Below are positions 44,006 through 51,845 of a stretch of 64,000 nucleotides of DNA, in pieces. The translations under genes were made by a program, and so were the position numbers. Position 1 is the stretch's first letter. Each line of letters starts with the position of its first letter. The stretch is from an uncultured Pelagibacteraceae bacterium (GTDB lineage: Bacteria; Pseudomonadota; Alphaproteobacteria; Pelagibacterales; Pelagibacteraceae), in assembly GCA_902591045.1 (NCBI GenBank), contig CACIZC010000004.1, positions 1 to 64,000 on the forward strand. The letters are read 5' to 3'. A model generated the notes under the pieces. The model was not told where the DNA came from, ran no database searches, and saw nothing but the letters and a program-made list of their open reading frames with translations.

Positions 44006-44132
44006 GAAAAATAGTTTTAGAAACCCTACAACTGTCACAAACTTTAAACCCATACTTAATAAGATTTTGTGTCACACTTTCTTCACTTTTATTACATTCT
44101 TCACATACTTCATCAAGGTCTTTTTCATTCAT
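43998..44132 (-). CDS. Small zinc-ribbon-like protein, 44 residues
   Basis: The open frame extends further upstream to 44183, but that part overlaps hisI; starting at the ATG 44132 places the gene 1 bp after the hisI stop, a normal operon spacing, and gives a 44-residue product. It has two CxxC knuckles, CEEC near residue 10 and CDSC near residue 32, separated by about 20 residues, like a miniature zinc ribbon. No named family recognised. Its tail overlaps the YIP1-like gene by 8 bp. The paired cysteines and its fit with hisI speak for a real gene. Confidence 0.6.
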   Translation of the reverse strand: MNEKDLDEVCEECNKSEESVTQNLIKYGFKVCDSCRVSKTIFPI

Positions 44133-44133
44133 T

Positions 44134-44601
44134 TTAGATTTTGGTTGGATTAGGTTTATTTTTATATATTTTTTTAGGATCAAATTTTTTATTTTTTTCT
44201 TTAAATTTCATTTCTATTTTTTCGGAGTCTTTTATTTTTCCTAAAGGAATAGCTCTATAAAAACAAGATTTATATCCAACATGGCAACTTGCTCCATCTC
44301 CAATATCTACACTAATCCAAATTGAGTCTTGATCATCGTCAATCCTAATTTCAACAACTTTTTGAACAAAACCGCTTGTCTCACCTTTATGCCAAACTTT
44401 TTTTCTTGATCTACTCCAATAGTAGGCTTCTTTAGTTTCGATGGTTTTTTGTAGCGACTCCGAGTTCATATATCCGTGCATCAATACCTCTTGAGTTTTG
44501 CAATCGGTAGTTATAACTGGAATAAGGCCATCTTCATCAAATTTAGGTGATAATAATTCTCCTTCTTCTATAGCAGCGACATTTTCTCTTTTTTTAAACA
44601 T
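44134..44601 (-). CDS. hisI: Phosphoribosyl-AMP cyclohydrolase
   Basis: A 155-residue enzyme of histidine synthesis that opens the adenine ring of phosphoribosyl-AMP. Motifs visible are LIPVITTDCKTQEVLMHGYMN, TKEAYYWSRSRKKVWHKGETSGFVQKV and the zinc/magnesium-binding DIGDGASCHVGYKSCFYRA. It is the stand-alone HisI domain without fused HisE, as is usual in alphaproteobacteria. The last 30 residues (KEKNKKFDPKKIYKNKPN) are a basic tail outside the core. The other his genes are not in the window. It is divergent from folE with a 76-bp promoter region. Confidence 0.94.
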   Translation of the reverse strand: MFKKRENVAAIEEGELLSPKFDEDGLIPVITTDCKTQEVLMHGYMNSESLQKTIETKEAYYWSRSRKKVWHKGETSGFVQKVVEIRIDDDQDSIWISVDIGDGASCHVGYKSCFYRAIPLGKIKDSEKIEMKFKEKNKKFDPKKIYKNKPNPTKI

Positions 44602-44631
44602 TTGATTAAATTAATGAAAAAATAGTAGAAT
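44602..44631 (+). promoter_or_regulatory. Probable sigma-70-type promoter for folE
   Basis: TTGATT (44602-44607) and TAGAAT (44626-44631) are separated by 18 bp in the 76-bp gap between the divergent hisI and folE genes. They match the -35 and -10 consensus at four and five of six positions. The expected start point near 44638 leaves a 40-base leader containing GAAGGG before the folE ATG at 44678. Base composition makes chance matches common, so this is a prediction only. Confidence 0.4.
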
Positions 44632-44677
44632 AGCAATTTGCATTAATAAAATTTGTTGTGTATGAAGGGTTCAAACT

Positions 44678-45292
44678 ATGAAAATTGTTAAAAATACAGA
44701 AAAAATTACCGAAAATAGATCAAAGATTTCTGACAAAGAAGCTGAGGAAGCATTTAAAACAATTATTAAGTGGATTGGTGAGGATCCCAATAGAGAAGGG
44801 TTGGTTGAAACTCCTCGAAGAGTTGTAAAAGCATTTAAGGAATATTTTCAAGGATACAATCAAGAATATGCCTCGGAATTAAGAAAAACATTTGGAGATG
44901 TAGAAGGTTATGATGATATGGTATTACAAAAAAATATATCTATATTAAGTCATTGCGAACATCATATGGCGCCCATTATTGGCGTAGCCCATGTTGCTTA
45001 TTTACCTAATAAGAAAATAGTCGGTCTAAGCAAACTTGCAAGAACTGTAGAAGTTTTTTCAAAAAGACTTCAAACACAGGAAAGACTAACAATGCAAATT
45101 GCTAATACTTTAATGAAAGGTCTTGATGCATATGGCGTTGCAGTTACAATCGATGCAACACACCAATGCATGACTATGAGAGGAATTAAAAAAGAAAAAG
45201 CTACCACTGTAACCAATTATTTTATGGGTAAATTTAAAAGTGATCTAAGTTATCAAAACAGATTCCTGAGATATATTGCTGACAAAAATTAG
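44678..45292 (+). CDS. folE: GTP cyclohydrolase I FolE
   Basis: A 204-residue type I enzyme that makes 7,8-dihydroneopterin triphosphate, first step to folate. Signatures are DPNREGLVETPRRVVKAFKEYFQGY, the zinc-site segment SILSHCEHHMAPIIGVAHVAYLPNKKIVGLSKLAR, and QERLTMQIANTLMK with the second Cys in DATHQCMTMRGIKK. Both zinc cysteines and the His are present, so it is the zinc-dependent FolE-IA form. Folate is required by the glycine cleavage genes of the window, but no direct link is visible. The acuI gene starts 6 bp downstream. Confidence 0.95.
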   Translation: MKIVKNTEKITENRSKISDKEAEEAFKTIIKWIGEDPNREGLVETPRRVVKAFKEYFQGYNQEYASELRKTFGDVEGYDDMVLQKNISILSHCEHHMAPIIGVAHVAYLPNKKIVGLSKLARTVEVFSKRLQTQERLTMQIANTLMKGLDAYGVAVTIDATHQCMTMRGIKKEKATTVTNYFMGKFKSDLSYQNRFLRYIADKN

Positions 45293-45298
45293 TTACTG

Positions 45299-46300
45299 AT
45301 GTCCAAGAAATTTAAAGCTATCGTTATCGATAATCAAAATGAAAATTTTACTAGACAAGTAAAGGAGTTAAGTACCGAAGAGCTTAAAGATGGAAATGTT
45401 CTAGTTAAGATTGATTATTCAGGGTTAAACTACAAAGATGCTTTAATACTAAATAATGGCGGTCGAATTGTAAAAAAATATCCTTTTATTCCAGGCATTG
45501 ATTTTTCGGGAACAGTAGAAGAGAGTGAAGACAATAAATTTAAAGCAGGTGATAGAATAATTTTGACCGGTTTTAGAGTAGGAGAAGTTTATTTTGGAGG
45601 CTTTGCAGGCTATGCAAGAGTTAATTCATCTTTTTTAGTTAAGGCCCCAAAGGAACTGACAAATTTACAAACAATGATGATGGGAACCGCTGGATTCACA
45701 GCGCTTTTATGTTCTTTTGCAATAAAAGCTAGAGAAGAACTTTTGATGGGAGAAAAAGTAAAAGATGTGCTTGTCACAGGAGCTACTGGTGGTGTAGGCA
45801 GTATAGCAGTAATGGTTTTATCTAAGATGGGTTATGATGTTCATGCGGTTACCGGAAAAAAAGATAAACACGATTATCTAAAGAATCTTGGAGCAAAAAA
45901 CATTTTGGACAGAAAAGAATTTCAAGGAGAGAGCAAATTATTAGAAAAAGGAATATGGGATGGCGTCGTAGACACCGTAGGTGGAGAATCTTTGACTAAA
46001 ATTTTAGCACAAACAAAACCTAATGGAATTGTTGCTGCGTGCGGAAATGCTGGTGGCATCAAGCTAAACACAAGTGTAATGCCGTTTATAATTAGAGGAG
46101 TTAAGTTGTGGGGAATAGATTCTTCAGCCTCAAGTATTAAACGCAGAGAATTTGCATGGAATGAGGTAAAAAATTTAATAGATTTTAATAAATTAAAAAG
46201 TTTAACAAAAGAACATTCACTGGAAGATTTGATTAAGATTTATCCAAAAATGTTAAAAGGTGAGCTTTTTGGAAGAGCCGTAATTAATCCAAACAAATAA
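45299..46300 (+). CDS. acuI: Acrylyl-CoA reductase AcuI / YhdH-type quinone oxidoreductase
   Basis: A 333-residue medium-chain dehydrogenase/reductase without zinc. The opening KAIVIDNQNENFTRQVKEL, YSGLNYKDALILNNGGRIVKKYPFIPGIDFSGTVEES and the NADPH motif VTGATGGVGSIAVMVLSKMGY are characteristic of the AcuI/YhdH group, including LWGIDSSASSIKRREFAW near the C-terminus. The group reduces acrylyl-CoA to propionyl-CoA with NADPH and is used in DMSP breakdown in marine bacteria. DMSP lyase genes are not nearby. A LysR regulator follows after 2 bp and may control it. Confidence 0.88.
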   Translation: MSKKFKAIVIDNQNENFTRQVKELSTEELKDGNVLVKIDYSGLNYKDALILNNGGRIVKKYPFIPGIDFSGTVEESEDNKFKAGDRIILTGFRVGEVYFGGFAGYARVNSSFLVKAPKELTNLQTMMMGTAGFTALLCSFAIKAREELLMGEKVKDVLVTGATGGVGSIAVMVLSKMGYDVHAVTGKKDKHDYLKNLGAKNILDRKEFQGESKLLEKGIWDGVVDTVGGESLTKILAQTKPNGIVAACGNAGGIKLNTSVMPFIIRGVKLWGIDSSASSIKRREFAWNEVKNLIDFNKLKSLTKEHSLEDLIKIYPKMLKGELFGRAVINPNK

Positions 46301-46302
46301 TT

Positions 46303-47193
46303 ATGGATTGGGATAAATTAAAGATTTTTCATACAGTGGCGGAAGCCGGAAGCTTTACTAAAGCATCAACTATTTTAAATTTAAGTCAATCAGCTATAAG
46401 TAGGCAAATCCAATCTTTAGAAAACGAACTAAAAATTCATTTGTTTGAAAGACATGCCAGAGGTTTAGTTTTAACTGACAATGGAGAATATCTCTTTAAA
46501 ACCGCCCATGAAGTAATATCTAAATTAAAAGATGTTGAAGCTACTCTAAACGATGAAAAAGACAAACTTCATGGAAAATTGACAGTCACAACTGTTGTTA
46601 GCTTTGGAACGACTTGGCTTACCCCACGAATAAAAGAATTTATGGCACTTCACCCTGAAATTGAAATTGAACTTATATTTGATGATAAAGAGTTGGATTT
46701 AAGTACAAGGCAAGCAGACATTGGAATTTTTATGAGAAGACCAAAACAACTTAATTACATTCAAAAAAAATTGATTGATCTTCATTATCATATCTATGGT
46801 TCAAATAAATATTTGGAGAAAAACGGACATCCGAAAAATCTTAGAGACTTAGACAAACATAAATTTATAACTTATGGCAGAGGAGCTCCATCACCAGTTT
46901 TTAATCCAGATTGGGCTTTAAAACTTGGATCAAAAGATAATAAAAAAAGAAAACCAGTTATGAAAGTAAACAGTGTTTATGGTTTATTACTTGCAGTTCA
47001 AAGCGGAGTTGGTCTAGCTGCTTTACCAGACTACATTACAGTTAATGTTCCAAATATTGTTAAAGTGCTTCCAGACGTGGAAGGGCCTCTAACAGAAACA
47101 CACTTTGTTTACCCGCAATCTTTAAAGAATGTAGCCAAAGTAAAAGCTTTTAGAAATTTCTTATTTAGTAAAGTAAGTGAGTGGAAATTTTAA
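46303..47193 (+). CDS. LysR family transcriptional regulator
   Basis: A 296-residue regulator. The winged helix at residues 1-60 (LKIFHTVAEAGSFTKASTILNLSQSAISRQIQSLENELKIHLFERHARGLVLTDNGEYL) is textbook LysR, followed by a linker helix and a substrate domain starting GKLTVTTVVSFGTTWLTPRIKEFM. The C-terminal domain has the GVGLAALPDYI element. Effector unknown. It starts 2 bp after acuI in the same direction rather than divergent from a target, so it is probably co-expressed with folE and acuI; control of acuI is inference. Confidence 0.9.
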   Translation: MDWDKLKIFHTVAEAGSFTKASTILNLSQSAISRQIQSLENELKIHLFERHARGLVLTDNGEYLFKTAHEVISKLKDVEATLNDEKDKLHGKLTVTTVVSFGTTWLTPRIKEFMALHPEIEIELIFDDKELDLSTRQADIGIFMRRPKQLNYIQKKLIDLHYHIYGSNKYLEKNGHPKNLRDLDKHKFITYGRGAPSPVFNPDWALKLGSKDNKKRKPVMKVNSVYGLLLAVQSGVGLAALPDYITVNVPNIVKVLPDVEGPLTETHFVYPQSLKNVAKVKAFRNFLFSKVSEWKF

Positions 47194-47194
47194 T

Positions 47195-47506
47195 TTAATA
47201 GGTTTCAGCTTTAATTTTAAGCTTTGCCCCATCTTCAATTGATAAATTCTTTTGGTTCAAAACTCCATCAACATCAGCAGTTGATCTTATTCTAATTTTT
47301 TCGGAGTTAATATTTCCTTTAGTTACTCCTCCCAATGTTGCATGAGTAGAACTAATATTACCCGTTATATTTGAACTTTCATGAGTTTCAAGTCGATCCG
47401 CGCTTATATCACCATCTATTTTAGAGTCAGTTATTAATTTTTCTTTCTCAACAATGTCTCCTTTAATAGTAACATCTGATAACAATACTGAAATTTTTTC
47501 ACTCAT
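47195..47506 (-). CDS. Bactofilin family protein
   Basis: A 103-residue polymer-forming cytoskeletal protein, started at the ATG 47506 because the 12 residues from the upstream ATG (47542) are not part of the family. The chain is a short beta-helix of repeating strands with hydrophobic/Gly periodicity: SDVTIKGDIVEKEKLITDSKIDGDISADRLETHESSNITGNISS. Bactofilins form filaments that shape or position cell-envelope machinery in curved bacteria. It is short compared with the usual 120-160 residues. It is convergent with the LysR gene (1 bp apart). Confidence 0.82.
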   Translation of the reverse strand: MSEKISVLLSDVTIKGDIVEKEKLITDSKIDGDISADRLETHESSNITGNISSTHATLGGVTKGNINSEKIRIRSTADVDGVLNQKNLSIEDGAKLKIKAETY

Positions 47507-47624
47507 GGCGATAAGTCTACAATTATGAGTTGATAAAATCAATTGATTAAAATATTAGATAAATTAGGCAAAAAACAGCATTTAAGATATTAAGAAGTTA
47601 CTCGTATACAGTAAAAAGAAATAA

Positions 47625-48350
47625 ATGATACCATTAAAAGACGATAATCCAATAAACAGTAAACCAATAGTTAGTTACGGAATTATAGGTTTTTGCATTT
47701 TAATATTTCTTTCTCAGCTAAGTTTAAGTGAAAATGAATTAAGAGATTTCACATATTCGTATGGATTAATACCTTCTGTGCTTATGGGAATAGATCAGTT
47801 GCCAAATGATATTAATAAAATTTCTCCAATCGGAACAATTTTTACATCCATGTTTATGCATGGAGGCTGGATGCATCTAATAGGAAACATGTTATATTTG
47901 TGGATTTTTGCAGACAATATAGAGGATGATTTAGGGACATTAAATTTTGTTATTTTTTACTTTGCTTCTGGCGTTGGAGCGGCCATGTCCCAAGTTTTAG
48001 TAGATATTAATTCACAAATACCAATGATAGGAGCTAGTGGTGCTATAGGAGGCGTTCTTGGTGCATATTTAATTAATTATCCAAAAACAAAAGTTTTAGT
48101 TTTAATACCTTTTGGTTTCTTTAGTCAATTAATAAAAATTAAAGCATTATATGTTTTAGGTTTTTGGTTTATTCTACAATTCATAAATTCTTTCCTCTCA
48201 TCTTCTTCAGGAGGAGGGGTAGCATATGCTGCACATATCGGTGGTTTTATTTCAGGAATAATTTTGATACTATTTTTTAATAAGAAAAATACAAAAAAAC
48301 ATTACAAACCTAAAAACAAAAAAATTAAGAAAGGACCTTGGGAAGAATGA
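47625..48350 (+). CDS. Rhomboid family intramembrane serine protease
   Basis: A 241-residue membrane protein with about six helices. The catalytic Ser is S138 in GASGAIGG and the catalytic His is H204 in AAHIGGFISG; the FMHGGWMHLIGNMLYLW loop is the conserved WR-type region. It cleaves transmembrane segments of substrate proteins in the inner membrane. The C-terminus ends in a lysine-rich cytoplasmic tail (KKNTKKHYKPKNKKIKKG). The gene overlaps rseP by 4 bp, so two intramembrane proteases of different classes share a transcript. Confidence 0.92.
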   Translation: MIPLKDDNPINSKPIVSYGIIGFCILIFLSQLSLSENELRDFTYSYGLIPSVLMGIDQLPNDINKISPIGTIFTSMFMHGGWMHLIGNMLYLWIFADNIEDDLGTLNFVIFYFASGVGAAMSQVLVDINSQIPMIGASGAIGGVLGAYLINYPKTKVLVLIPFGFFSQLIKIKALYVLGFWFILQFINSFLSSSSGGGVAYAAHIGGFISGIILILFFNKKNTKKHYKPKNKKIKKGPWEE

Positions 48351-49453
48351 ATTACCTAATTGCATTCATTATTTTAATTACCATAGTTGTTTTTATACAT
48401 GAATATGGGCACTATTACTTTGCAAAAAAATATGGAGTAGGTGTTACCGATTTTTCAATCGGTTTTGGTAAAGAAATATTTGGTTTTAATGATAAGAGTG
48501 GAACCAGATGGAAATTTTGCCTTTTTCCACTTGGTGGTTATGTAAAATTTTTTGGTGATAGAAATGTTTTTAGTCAAGCAGAACAAAATGAAATTTTAAA
48601 AAAGTATAATAAAGAAGATCATGACAAACTATTTACCATGAAACCTTTATACCAAAGAGCTTTAATTGTTTTTGGGGGTCCATTAGCTAATTTTTTATTA
48701 GCTATGTTAATTTTTTCATTAATTTATATGTTTGTTGGTAAAGACTTTACTCCAGCTAAAATTACAGATGTTACTTTAGACAGCCCAGCATATAAGTCAG
48801 GGTTAAAAAAAGATGATATTATTATTTCAATCGATGGAAATAAAGTTGAAAGTATTATGGAAGTCTCAACGCTTATTAATACTGCATCAGCTGATGCGAT
48901 TGACATCGAGGTATTAAGAAATCAGAGAGAAATTCTATTTAAAACCAAACCAATAACAACAGAAAGCACAGACGCTTTTGGCAACAAAATCAATAAAAAA
49001 ATTATTGGCATAAAGATTGCTCCTCCAAATCAAGAATTTAACAAGAAAAAATTAGGCCCAGTAAATGCAATCTTTTATTCTGTTAAGGAAATTTGGTTTG
49101 TAATAAAAACTACAATGAAATTTGTTGCTTCCATTTTTTACGGTAATGCTGACACAACCCAACTAGGAGGACCGATCAAAATTGCAAAGATTTCAGGGCA
49201 AGTTTTGGAATTTGGTATTTTAGCCTTTTTTAGTACCGTAGCTTATATTTCTGTAAGTTTGGGCTTAATAAATCTTTTTCCAATACCTTTGCTTGACGGA
49301 GGACATCTAATGTTTTTTCTTTTTGAAAAGATATTGGGAAGGCCTTTATCACAAAAGACGCAAGAGGGTTTTTTCCGAATCGGTTTATTTTTACTTATTT
49401 CTCTTATGTTTTTTACTACTTTTAACGATTTGAAAGACTGGGGTTTATTTTAA
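48347..49453 (+). CDS. rseP: RIP metalloprotease RseP (site-2 protease family)
   Basis: A 368-residue membrane zinc protease. With the ATG at 48347 the zinc motif HEYGH is at residues 18-22 in the first helix; the second zinc-binding element is in NLFPIPLLDGGH near the C-terminus. One PDZ domain follows (ITDVTLDSPAYKSGLKKDDIIISIDGNKV), where E. coli RseP has two. It cleaves anti-sigma factors and remnant signal peptides within the membrane. The upstream TTG (48338) is less likely because the ATG overlaps the rhomboid stop in ATGA fashion. In other alphaproteobacteria rseP usually lies by dxr and bamA. Confidence 0.93.
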   Translation: MNYLIAFIILITIVVFIHEYGHYYFAKKYGVGVTDFSIGFGKEIFGFNDKSGTRWKFCLFPLGGYVKFFGDRNVFSQAEQNEILKKYNKEDHDKLFTMKPLYQRALIVFGGPLANFLLAMLIFSLIYMFVGKDFTPAKITDVTLDSPAYKSGLKKDDIIISIDGNKVESIMEVSTLINTASADAIDIEVLRNQREILFKTKPITTESTDAFGNKINKKIIGIKIAPPNQEFNKKKLGPVNAIFYSVKEIWFVIKTTMKFVASIFYGNADTTQLGGPIKIAKISGQVLEFGILAFFSTVAYISVSLGLINLFPIPLLDGGHLMFFLFEKILGRPLSQKTQEGFFRIGLFLLISLMFFTTFNDLKDWGLF

Positions 49454-49603
49454 AGACCCGTTTAAAAGTTAAAAAAAACCAATAAAATCAAGGCTTTTTA
49501 GGTATACTGTATGTTGTGTTAATACATAATATAAACACCATATTTTCGTTGATTTTGTTGAATTTTTATAGACATTGAAAAAAGCAACAAAAAAGGGGCT
49601 AAA

Positions 49604-49879
49604 ATGAACAAAAAACAACTGGTAAATAAGATCGCATCCACAATGAGCCAAAGTAAGGCTGATGCAGAGAGGATGTTCGATACTATTACTCAAATAATCC
49701 TTGATTGCCTTAAAAATGACGAGGCCGTTAAAATAGCGGGTTTTGGTACATATAAGGTTGCAAAAAGGAAGGCTAGAGTAGGTAGAAATCCTAGAACTGG
49801 AGAGCAAATACAGATAAGTGCTTCTCAAAAGGTTAAGTTTCTTCCTGCAAAAGGCTTGAAGGACATGTTTAATAAGTAA
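49604..49879 (+). CDS. hup: HU family DNA-binding protein
   Basis: A 91-residue histone-like protein. The opening MNKKQLVNKIASTMSQSKADAERMFDTITQIILDCLKNDEAVKIAGFGTYKVAKRKARVGRNPRTGEQIQI contains the FGTF-type motif (FGTYKV) and the DNA-intercalating arm with RNPRTGE. It compacts and bends DNA. The gap of 150 bp upstream, unusually long here, fits a strong stand-alone promoter, and a TATACT at 49503-49508 could be its -10, though no good -35 is visible. An AAAGGGGCTAAA ribosome binding site precedes the ATG. Confidence 0.95.
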   Translation: MNKKQLVNKIASTMSQSKADAERMFDTITQIILDCLKNDEAVKIAGFGTYKVAKRKARVGRNPRTGEQIQISASQKVKFLPAKGLKDMFNK

Positions 49880-49888
49880 TTAGAATTT

Positions 49889-49927
49889 AAACAATCCCTA
49901 GAAATACTTAAATTTTAGGGATTGTTT
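49889..49927 (+). terminator. Hairpin after the HU gene
   Basis: AAACAATCCCTA (49889-49900) pairs perfectly with TAGGGATTGTTT (49916-49927) over 12 bp with a 15-nt loop. The 3' arm ends in TTT but no longer T-run follows, so it may be an intrinsic terminator of moderate strength or an mRNA end-stabilising hairpin. Confidence 0.7.
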
Positions 49928-50032
49928 GAAGCACAAACTGTCACATATACTTAAAACTCATAGCTAATTTTCATACACAACACTTCTTAAAATCACCCAA
50001 TAAACTAATGTTGGATCAATGGAGGTATAATA

Positions 50033-51325
50033 ATGAAAAAATACATAGGTTACTTCTTTGCAGGTACAGCAATTTATTTCGCGTTCGCTGGTTTAGGCTA
50101 CGCCGAAACAACAGTATCCGCAGAAGTACAATACATATTTAATACAATATTATTTTTAATGTCAGGTTTTCTGGTTATGTGGATGGCAGCAGGTTTTGCC
50201 ATGCTGGAATCAGGGCTGGTTACGTCAAAAAGTGTATCAGCAATCTGTGCAAAAAATATAGGTTTATATTCAATAGCTGGAATTATGTTCTGGTTAGTTG
50301 GATACAATTTAGCTTACGGCATACCTGAAGGTGGATGGATAGGTTCATTCTCATCTTGGAGTGACGCATCATCATTGGAAACAGGTTATTCTGATGGTTC
50401 AGATTGGTTTTTCCAAATGGTATTCTGTGCAACAACAATGTCAATCGTATCAGGAACATTGGCCGAAAGAATTAAAATTTGGCCATTCTTCTTATTTGCT
50501 GCTATTTTAACTGGATTTATTTATCCAATTGAAATGGGATGGCAGTGGGGCGGTGGTTGGTTATCATCTGCTGGTTTCTCTGATTTTGCAGGCTCAACAT
50601 TGGTACATGCTGCTGGAGGAGCTGCTGCTCTTGCTGGTGCGATAGTACTTGGTGCTAGAACTGGGAGATTTACTTCAAAAGGTGGCGTAAAAGCTATGGC
50701 ACCTTTTGCAGCTTCTTCAATTCCATTAGCAACTCTTGGAGTATTTATACTTTGGTTAGGTTGGTTTGGATTTAACGGTGGTTCACAATTAGCTGCTGGA
50801 ACATTGGAAGACGTTAGCTCTGTTGCAACAATATATATTAATACAAACTTAGCTGCAGCTGGTGGTGTATTAGCCGCTGCTACAGTATCTAGACTTGTTG
50901 GTGGTAAAACCGACGTAGTCATGATGCTTAATGGTGCGATAGCTGGTTTAGTTGGTATAACAGCGGAACCTTTAACACCAAGCCCACTAGCTGCAATCGT
51001 GATTGGAGCAATAGCTGGCATATTAATGTACTACTCAACAAAACTATTATACAAAATGAAAATAGATGATGTTGTTGGTGCTATTCCTGCACACTTAGTT
51101 GCTGGAGCATGGGGTACATTAGCAGTTCCGTTTACAAATACAGAAGTAGGTTTTGGTTCACAGTTTCTAGGAACGATTTCAGTAGTAGTTTTCGTTTTCG
51201 TAGTTTCATACATCGTATGGTCAATTATGAAAATGACTATTGGAATAAGAATCAGTAAAGAAGCTGAAAGGCTTGGAACTGATAAGTCCGAAGTTGGTGT
51301 AATCGCTTACGGTATAAGAGATTAA
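50033..51325 (+). CDS. amtB: Ammonium transporter Amt
   Basis: A 430-residue membrane protein with an N-terminal signal-like segment (YFAGTAIYFAFAGLGYAET) and eleven helices. Amt landmarks: MWMAAGFAMLESGLV, GSTLVHAAGGAAALAGAIVLGARTGRF carrying the first pore His, and IPAHLVAGAWGTLAVP carrying the second His of the twin-His pore. It moves ammonium into the cell. No glnK/glnB (PII) gene follows, unlike in most bacteria, where amtB and glnK are paired. A terminator with GAAA loop follows. The 150-bp upstream gap includes an AATGGAGGT ribosome binding site. Confidence 0.95.
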   Translation: MKKYIGYFFAGTAIYFAFAGLGYAETTVSAEVQYIFNTILFLMSGFLVMWMAAGFAMLESGLVTSKSVSAICAKNIGLYSIAGIMFWLVGYNLAYGIPEGGWIGSFSSWSDASSLETGYSDGSDWFFQMVFCATTMSIVSGTLAERIKIWPFFLFAAILTGFIYPIEMGWQWGGGWLSSAGFSDFAGSTLVHAAGGAAALAGAIVLGARTGRFTSKGGVKAMAPFAASSIPLATLGVFILWLGWFGFNGGSQLAAGTLEDVSSVATIYINTNLAAAGGVLAAATVSRLVGGKTDVVMMLNGAIAGLVGITAEPLTPSPLAAIVIGAIAGILMYYSTKLLYKMKIDDVVGAIPAHLVAGAWGTLAVPFTNTEVGFGSQFLGTISVVVFVFVVSYIVWSIMKMTIGIRISKEAERLGTDKSEVGVIAYGIRD

Positions 51326-51361
51326 TTAAAGAATTACCTTCCCTCCTAGTTGGTAATATTT

Positions 51362-51386
51362 GGGCCCGAGAAATCGGGCCCTTTTA
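51362..51386 (+). terminator. Intrinsic terminator after amtB
   Basis: GGGCCCGA (51362-51369) pairs with TCGGGCCC (51374-51381) around a GAAA tetraloop, followed by TTTTATTTT. This is a strong intrinsic terminator. It overlaps the 3' end of the convergent bcp gene, whose last codons lie in the T-run. A weaker hairpin, ATTACC (51333-51338) with GGTAAT (51352-51357), lies just before it. Confidence 0.92.
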
Positions 51387-51845
51387 TTTTAGAGATTTTA
51401 TAAACCTAAGAACTTCTTCAGCGTGTCCTTTTACCCTAACATTTGGCCAAACTTTTAAAATTTTTCCTTTATTAATAGCAATTGTTGACCTTATAGTTCC
51501 CATGAATTTTTTGCCCATAAATGATTTCATTCCCCAGATGCCATATTTTTTCTGAACTTGAACTCTTTCATCTGACAAAAGCTGGAAAGGTACTTTATAT
51601 TTTTTTTTAAAACCCAAATGACTTCTTATATTGTCTTTTGAAATACCAACAACTTCGTATTTTAGACCTTTAAATTTCTTATATAGTTTGGAGAAATCTT
51701 TAGTTTCCAGAGTACATCCAGGAGTATTATCTTTGGGATAAAAATAAATAATCAGGCCATTTTTTAGCTTTGATAACTCAAAAGTTTTAAGAGACGTAGA
51801 ATCAAGTTTAAAATTTGGAGCTTTTTTCTTTGGTTTAATTTTCAT
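51384..51845 (-). CDS. bcp: Peroxiredoxin, BCP/PrxQ family, single-Cys form
   Basis: A 153-residue thiol peroxidase. Starting at the ATG 51845 gives MKIKPKKKAPNFKL, the usual BCP N-terminus; the longer frame to 51890 adds 15 residues inside the upstream gene. The peroxidatic Cys is C44 in YPKDNTPGCTLE. The second (resolving) Cys found five residues later in E. coli BCP is replaced (CTLETKD), and C44 is the only Cys in the protein, so it must be a 1-Cys enzyme recycled by an outside thiol. It removes hydroperoxides. It overlaps the upstream gene by 11 bp. Confidence 0.9.
   Translation of the reverse strand: MKIKPKKKAPNFKLDSTSLKTFELSKLKNGLIIYFYPKDNTPGCTLETKDFSKLYKKFKGLKYEVVGISKDNIRSHLGFKKKYKVPFQLLSDERVQVQKKYGIWGMKSFMGKKFMGTIRSTIAINKGKILKVWPNVRVKGHAEEVLRFIKSLK

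Noticed and set aside
44133-44183. Longer 61-residue form of the small zinc-ribbon-like protein
   Set aside because: The extra 17 codons overlap the hisI 3' end and carry no cysteine or family feature; the internal ATG fits operon spacing.
49469-49828. 119-codon open frame on the minus strand covering the HU gene and its promoter
   Set aside because: It lies antisense to the well-conserved hup gene and resembles no protein; low stop density comes from the coding strand.
50521-51021. 166-codon minus-strand frame inside amtB
   Set aside because: Ala/Pro/Thr-rich translation is the usual antisense shadow of a Gly/Ala-rich membrane protein.
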